From: Haplomitrium mnioides
Lineage: Eukaryota; Marchantiophyta; Haplomitriopsida; Calobryales
Assembly: GCA_049999725.1 (NCBI GenBank)
Contig: JBNGIS010011825.1
Coordinates: forward strand, 1 to 23,705
Direction: 5' to 3'
Length of the DNA: 23,705 nt
Positions 19,027-23,705 of the stretch are shown piece by piece (position 1 is the stretch's first letter; each line of letters begins with the position of its first letter). A program made the position numbers and the translations under genes. The notes under the pieces were generated by a model. That model did not search any database, was not told where the DNA came from, and saw nothing but the letters and a program-made list of their open reading frames with translations.

Positions 19027-19087
19027 ACACGTGGCACGCTCTCCTTTTCCATTGTAACGGGAATAACAACCTCACAAGACACGTGTC
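19027..19087. promoter_or_regulatory. Two G-box/ABRE-type motifs
   Basis: ACACGTGGC lies at 19027-19035 and the 10-bp palindrome GACACGTGTC at 19078-19087. Both have the CACGTG core recognised by plant bZIP and bHLH factors. Related ACGTGGC words occur at 10735 and 18655. They may belong to the promoter of a degraded LTR; no transcript start can be assigned. Confidence 0.4.
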
Positions 19088-20671
19088 GTTACCTCCCATT
19101 ATGAGCCAACGAGATTAACGACCTTTCAACAAGAAGGGCTTAGGGGATCAACGCGAGCTCGGGGGGTATACATCGGGGGCCTTCGATTTTGTTCAGGTTG
19201 ATGCACGAGCAATCTAAGGATGCGACAACAACCTCCTCAAGATAGGCAAATCGCAACGAGGTAAGGCATGAGGAAGAATTCAGTGAGAAGCTGCGTGAAG
19301 CGGGTGAACTAGCTCTAGGGGCAAGCGGAGGCTCGGAGGTAGACTTGAGGGGCGCCAAGAATCGCTGAGTGAGGAGCTCTAGAGGCTCGGGCGATCCAGG
19401 TGAACTCGTCCCCGTGAGTGGACCAGAGCGGAGGTGGACCGATACGTGAGCTAGAAGGGATTCTGGCCAGCTAAGAATTTGGGAGAGGCTGCCAAGTGAG
19501 AAGCTTGGGGTCATCTCTACATTCCTTGTGCAAGAGCATCAACCTAGAGTGTTCAGAGTACACTCTGGTGTAATCCTTTGAGTGGAACTGTGAGGGGAGG
19601 CTGCGTTAGTGCTCGCGCACTGCGGAGTAAGACCTGTCAAGGCTCCAGGTGGAGTGGGCTACCTGCAGTTGGGAAGACTGTCTCCCAGAGGTGGGGCTGA
19701 AAGAAATCCTCTTCCTAGCCTGAGGAAGTAAATTTAGGGCTTCTCGCGAGGGAAGTTGAAAAACTATCTAGAGAGAGGTGTGTGGGTGGAGGTTGATTGG
19801 AAAGCTTGAAGGCAGCCAGTGATTCAGAAGGGAAGTATCAGTTGGTGAGATCAGTACATATGGCCTTCAAGGACTCTGTTTCTAATGTAGTACATAGTTG
19901 GGAGTGTTTTAAGCATATGTGTATAGCTAGATTTACTTATTGCATTTGTATTCAAGAGACATTTTAGATTAGACTACATCAAGACAACTAAGAAGACCTT
20001 AGGATAGCTCTGGAGGAGTCAAGTCCCTTGACACATCCAAGTGATCATGGAGGTAAATGCTCTCTGTTTCTGAGCTTGTTGTATAGCATAGGAATTAGTT
20101 CATCTTATGATAATTAGGATCAGCTATACCAGTTCTAAGACAACCCTGAGAGGGGGAGTCCAATCCTCTTGTATTGTTCATTGGTGCAGGTCACAAGCAC
20201 ATTTTTGCCCCAAAGCATCAATAAGGTGGCAGGGTCTGAGTCATTGGACCTTTGGAATAAAGTGAAGGAATTACACAAAGACTAGTTAGGGGGTATGAAT
20301 GTGGACATGGGGTTGTATGAATGACTGACTTGAGTACAACCAGAAGAGAGTGAGTGGCATGCTAAAGGCTTGAAAGGAAAGGGAGAATCATTAAGGCTAC
20401 AAAGTGATAATTGGCAAGGGGCCATCTCAAAAAAGAACCTGAAAGCCCTTAATCTGTCCTCCCCTGCCTTCAAAGCAACATCTAAAAAGGTTAAGGTCTG
20501 GAACAGGGGAGTGACATGAATTTTTAGCGCTAGAAGGAGGGCCAAAGGTTTGGAGAAACCTTAGACCAACCCGAACCAGAGACACCACGTTATATACTTG
20601 AGACTCAAGTTAGCCTGTGAGAAGGCCATTCCGAGAAACAGAGCCACTGGGAGTGAGTCTGTTGAGGAAGA

Positions 20672-21537
20672 GTGGCAGACAAAAGAGACTTCTGGGTGGA
20701 AGTGGCAGTGGCTAGTGGAGGGATGGCCAATCCTGTACCTCCTTCTGGGCTTCGGGGAAGGTTCAAATACAAGTCCTTCAAGGGACGCCCGAAGGATGAC
20801 CCAAATGCATGGTTGGATGACTTGGAGAATACTGCAGCAGCAAATGGTGAAGCCCATGTAAAGATTGGGATTTTGCCAGCAATTTTGAAGGGAGAAGCTC
20901 AGCCTTGGTACAAGGATTTGCCAGATAATGTCAAGCAAGACTGGCACGCATTCAAAGCAGCCTTCATAGCAGAATTCTGAGGGATCAAAGAAGAGACAGA
21001 AGCGCTGATCAATATGGGTCAGCTCCAAATGAAGAAGGAGTCTGTGAGGAAATTCCTCCAGCGTTTCAAGAAGGTGGCGCAGAAGCTGAACTCGCCAGCC
21101 ACTGACGGGATGCTCACGGCGTGGTTCTTGGTAGCTCTACTCAGAGGAATTGGGACTTGGGTGAGACAGACGGATCCACAGACTCTGAAGGAAGTCGTCA
21201 ATGCAGCACGATCCCATGTAAAGGCTACCATCACCAATTCTAGAAGAAAGGCATGGGCCAAGTACGACTCTGATAATTCTTTGGACACCTCAGACAATGA
21301 CGAGGAGATGGATCAGAGTTCCGAGTCTTCCTTAGAAGGCAAGAATGAGTCAAGCAATAGCAGCTCAAAGGAGGACCGGTCAGCCAAGAAGAAGAAGAAG
21401 AACAAGAATAAGAAGAAGAAGCAGGCCAAGGAGGTCAATCATCGCAAGGGAGCTAGCAAGGGGAGATACAAGAAAGCTGAACCCAAACCCGAGGTGAGCC
21501 AAGGGGGAGGGATCGGAACAAAGAGTTGAGCGCCAAG
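20672..21537 (+). pseudogene. Gypsy Gag capsid region, one in-frame TGA
   Basis: The open frame starts with a GTG at 20672; the first ATG in frame is at 20723 (MANPVPPSG), which I prefer as the start. The capsid part has RFKYKSFKGRPKDDPNAWL, GILPAILKGEAQPWYKDLP and WHAFKAAFIAEF, typical of the retrotrans_gag family, where Gag assembles particles. A TGA at 20978-20980 interrupts it, consistent with a CGA codon hit by CpG deamination. The same frame then continues with GIKEETEALINMGQLQMK, ESVRKFLQRFKKVAQKLN and AWFLVALLRGIGTW. The C-terminal 90 residues are a Ser/Glu-rich tract followed by a Lys-rich tract (runs of K and N, 21391-21430), probably nucleic-acid binding. Confidence 0.93.
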
Positions 21538-22141
21538 ATGGAGGCAATGAACATCCTCTTGGCAGGGATCAAACCGGAGGGCAGACCCATGCCAACCCGA
21601 AGAGTTGGAGTTTGGTGCGTCAGATGCAAGTAGCATGGACACTCCCCACAGGAATGTCCAAACGACAATAATGTTGTGCATTACGTGAGAGAGGAAGCGC
21701 CAAAGTACGTGAAAGAAGAGGTAGAATATGTAATGGAGGAGGCTCCAGAAACAGTGTATCAAATAAGCGGGAGACCTCGGACAATTCTGAGTAGGCTTGC
21801 AGGAGGGAACGCAAGGCTTATGAATTAGTGGGTTACCCATCGGCCCCTCCAAGACAGCCATCATGGTCTGTTGGAATTGTGGCCAACCCGACCACATTTC
21901 ATCCAGCTTTCTAGAGCCGCGGAAGAGTGGTTATGGCCAACCACCTCCGCTGTGCTTCCAATGCAAGAAGGAGGGGCATGTGGCGGTGAATTGCCCAAAT
22001 CGAAGGCCCGATGCTCCTCTTAGACCAAGCGCGAATCCTCCTCCCCCAGCAATTGTCAATCTGATCATCCTAGAAATGGAGGAGGAAGCCGAATTGCCGG
22101 GCTGGGAGACTCCTACTCCCGAGGATTGTTTCGGGTGGTGA
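21511..22141 (+). pseudogene. Gypsy Gag nucleocapsid region with three CCHC knuckles
   Basis: After a frame change near 21511-21530 the frame reads RNKELSAKMEAMNILL and reaches knuckle 1 at 21616-21657 (CVRCK-stop-HGHSPQEC), which has a TAG inside it. After a stop at 21825 and another frame change, 21863-22141 carries knuckle 2 (CWNCGQPDHISSSF, last Cys replaced by Phe) and knuckle 3 (CFQCKKEGHVAVNC, intact). Proline-rich and acidic sequence follows. CX2CX4HX4C knuckles bind element RNA during packaging. Only the third knuckle could still fold. Confidence 0.88.
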
Positions 22142-23117
22142 CGAGGGCAAGGGCGAAGGCAAAGAAGAGGAGCCAGAAGAAATCGGAGCAAAGAGCCCAG
22201 AAGGGAGGGGGCTCAAGCAACGTCACCATGCAATGATTCTGATTATCGAAGGGATAATCCGAAATGGTTCTACCCGAAGCAGTAGGACCAGGTGAGGAGA
22301 TAATTGGAGGCTTTGGAGGCTCTGGAACAAGAACATGCAGCAGAAGAGACCCTCAAAGAGGTTCGGAAGCAGCAGGGAGGGACCCATGACGCACAAGAAA
22401 AGGCTGCAGTTGCGGAAGAGGGGACAAAGCCTAGCCCCTACAGCATTCAAACGGATGTGCGGAATTGCCTTGTTACGACCACAGTGGGACAATTGATCAA
22501 GGATAGCCTATTGTATCGAAGGCAGCTCCGCGAATTGCTGATGGGAGCTAAGAGGAGAAGTAGGCTACCCAAGGTGGAAGCTCCAACAGATTTGTAATCG
22601 GTCTGTGAAGACAAAAAGGGCCCTAGAGATTGACATCCAGATCGCGGGGTGCATATTGTCCTTAGTACCTGTAGATGGAGGGGCAAGAGTCAACATCATG
22701 GTGGAGGAAACAGCTCATAAACTGGGATTCACGGAATTCCAACATACAGCCTGAATCATGAGGCTAGCGAATGGGTCGTGTGTATAACCATTGGGCTCTC
22801 TTCTCTAAATTCCAACATTCATGTGGGGGAAGGAGTTCAAACTAAATTATTTGGTAATACGACCTGCCAGAGCGTCTCTATACCCGGTATTGATCGAAAG
22901 GCCGTGGCTGTATGGGGCCCGAGTGATGCACAACTGGGGGAACTCCACACTAGTGTTCGGCCTCAAAAAAACGATAGTGCATTATGGTCTTGTCTCTCGC
23001 TTGGGGGAAACACAGTTAGAAGTAGAGTATGACAGTGAGTGGTCTATCGTAGCACAGCAGTGGCACTCCAACCTCGAAAAGAACAACCCGAGATCAAACC
23101 ACACAAGATCTATATAG
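22142..23117 (+). pseudogene. Gypsy protease, mutated active site
   Basis: A linker (22304-22597) with the segment LVTTTVGQLIKDSLLYRRQL precedes the protease. The protease lies in frame 22629-23117: IQIAGCILSLVPVDGGARVN has the catalytic Asp at 22674-22676, but the family's D-S-G is D-G-G. Further on come MVEETAHKLGFTEF, LNYLVIRPARASLYPVL and ERPWLYGARV, the strand-turn and flap-end landmarks of this protease type. Stops at three places between 22750 and 22810 (TGA, TAA, TAA) disrupt it. Sequence after RPWLYGARV is still family-like to about 22965 and then loses similarity. Not functional. Confidence 0.87.
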
Positions 23118-23462
23118 AAATCTGCTCTTAATTCACTTTTACCAACTTTCCAAATTCTTTATAGAGTTCTGAAACTGCACTTTATCAGTTCAGAGATGGA
23201 TCTCTCTCCACTCTAGAACTGACAATCTTTTCTCCACCAAACCATACACACAAGCCACTTCTACTACTCACTATAATAGAACAAAAGCCAAGAATTACTC
23301 AAACTGTATGACTGACATTTCTAGGATAAGAAAGCTGTTGTATAGGCTGATTTTAAACTTGACTTGAATCAGAGAAATTCCCAAGCAACCAACTACCCAA
23401 TTTGCTTAAAACTCTCAAACCAACACTCATGTGCCTACCTTCATTACAACACCTCACTTCCC
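23118..23462. other. Spacer between two convergent gypsy remnants
   Basis: No gene, repeat or LTR boundary is visible. The plus strand is rich in C, A and T. It could be decayed pol sequence of either neighbour, but no motif supports this. Confidence 0.5.
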
Positions 23463-23705
23463 TCAAACTAGATACTCAGGCCGTTCCAACCCAATATATC
23501 CCAGATCTTGATGTTGAGAACTCAGGTATGGAACGACCCTCCTCATCTCACATCCACTTGTTGTTCCTCTAACCACCGTCTTGACTCCTCTCAACACTCC
23601 TATAGGAATCAGTCTTCTTTGATCTACCAATCTTAACACTTGAGGTGTTTTGTCCAGGTGATTGAATCCCAATGCTTCCATGGTTTCCAACACCATAATG
23701 TTCTT
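23463..23705 (-). pseudogene. Gypsy protease fragment running off the right edge
   Basis: On the minus strand from the window end the frame reads NIMVLETMEALGFNHLDKTP and QVLRLVDQRRLIPIGVLRGV, which aligns with the segment that follows the DSG active site in gypsy proteases. The active-site Asp itself would lie just beyond the window. The later part (ending IGLERPEYLV) may correspond to the usual LLGRPWL segment after a small frame disturbance. It faces the plus-strand remnant at 20672-23117 and is clearly a separate insertion because of its orientation and sequence differences. Confidence 0.7.

Larger units (their letters stand above)
18382..20671. other. GC-rich, repeat-like region without recognised gene
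   Basis: No coding frame here matches a family. Up to about 19150 it is GC-rich, with GGATGACGTGGC words like those at 10730, suggesting that both flanks of the gypsy element belong to the same kind of host element. A block at 18612-18663 is repeated, with changes, at 18774-18827. Small hairpins lie at 18915-18935 (GGAACC/GGTTCC), 19546-19566 (AGAGTGT/ACACTCT) and 20018-20032 (GTCAAG/CTTGAC). A polypurine-like GAGAGGGGGAGT lies near 20148. The later part (19500-20671) may be the LTR or leader of the gag-bearing element that follows, but no second LTR was found. Confidence 0.45.
20672..23117 (+). mobile_element. Plus-strand gypsy gag-protease remnant
   Basis: Contains gag, three zinc-knuckle relics and protease in gypsy order, then stops abruptly near 23117 with no RT. 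No LTR, PBS or PPT could be tied to it. The interior changes frame at least four times. It belongs to a different gypsy type from the element at 11560-18381 (different Gag and DSG-type protease). Confidence 0.88.

Noticed and set aside
21439-21897. 152-codon minus-strand frame, with others at 20561-21028 and 21019-21297
   Set aside because: These are antisense shadows of the plus-strand gypsy gag.
1-23705. CRISPR array, operon or bacterial system
   Set aside because: The tandem arrays have no unique spacers, and the retrotransposon content is clearly of plant nuclear type.

Overview
This window looks like transposon-derived intergenic DNA from a large plant nuclear genome. I find no intact host gene. 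Every recognisable coding stretch is a broken piece of an LTR retrotransposon (one Ty1/copia, at least two Ty3/gypsy, plus a third gypsy scrap at the right edge). The DNA between them holds microsatellites, at least four different minisatellite arrays and unassignable sequence. Plant-type copia proteins (UBN2-type Gag, DSGTTHT protease, integrase, YIDD reverse transcriptase, RNase H) and the plant-type gypsy polyprotein make a seed plant the best guess. The density of old, nested, heavily mutated elements would suit a gymnosperm or another giant genome, but the sequence does not settle the species.

Layout. 1-3589: low-coding DNA with two (GA)n tracts, a 41-bp tandem duplication carrying a copia-type primer-binding site, a 23-bp array and a 50-bp array. 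3590-8950: a minus-strand Ty1/copia element in normal order (gag, protease, integrase, RT, RNase H, polypurine tract, 3' LTR), broken by frameshifts and stops; its 5' LTR was not found and may be lost or lie in the 100-N gap at 9045-9144. 9145-10255: AT-rich, no gene. 10256-11559: GC-rich, with a 40-bp array, a long hairpin and a 48-bp array of about 13 units.

11560-18381 is the best-preserved element: a minus-strand Ty3/gypsy element with two LTRs of about 1.76 kb, a PBS and a PPT. Its interior is only 3.3 kb because RT, RNase H and the integrase core have been deleted. It keeps a degraded gag (with a perfect CCHC knuckle), a protease with a DHGSE active site and the integrase C-terminus with its GPF module. 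Both LTRs carry an identical four-unit heat shock element and a second heat-shock-like cluster, so the family may be (or may have been) heat responsive in the manner of ONSEN; this is inference from motifs.

18382-20671 is a second GC-rich stretch with G-box motifs, a duplicated 52-54 bp block and a tRNA T-arm-like hairpin. 20672-23117 is a plus-strand gypsy gag-protease remnant with three zinc-knuckle relics and no RT. 23463-23705 is a minus-strand gypsy protease fragment running off the right edge. None of these genes works with another now; the autonomous functions (RT, integrase) are each missing or mutated.
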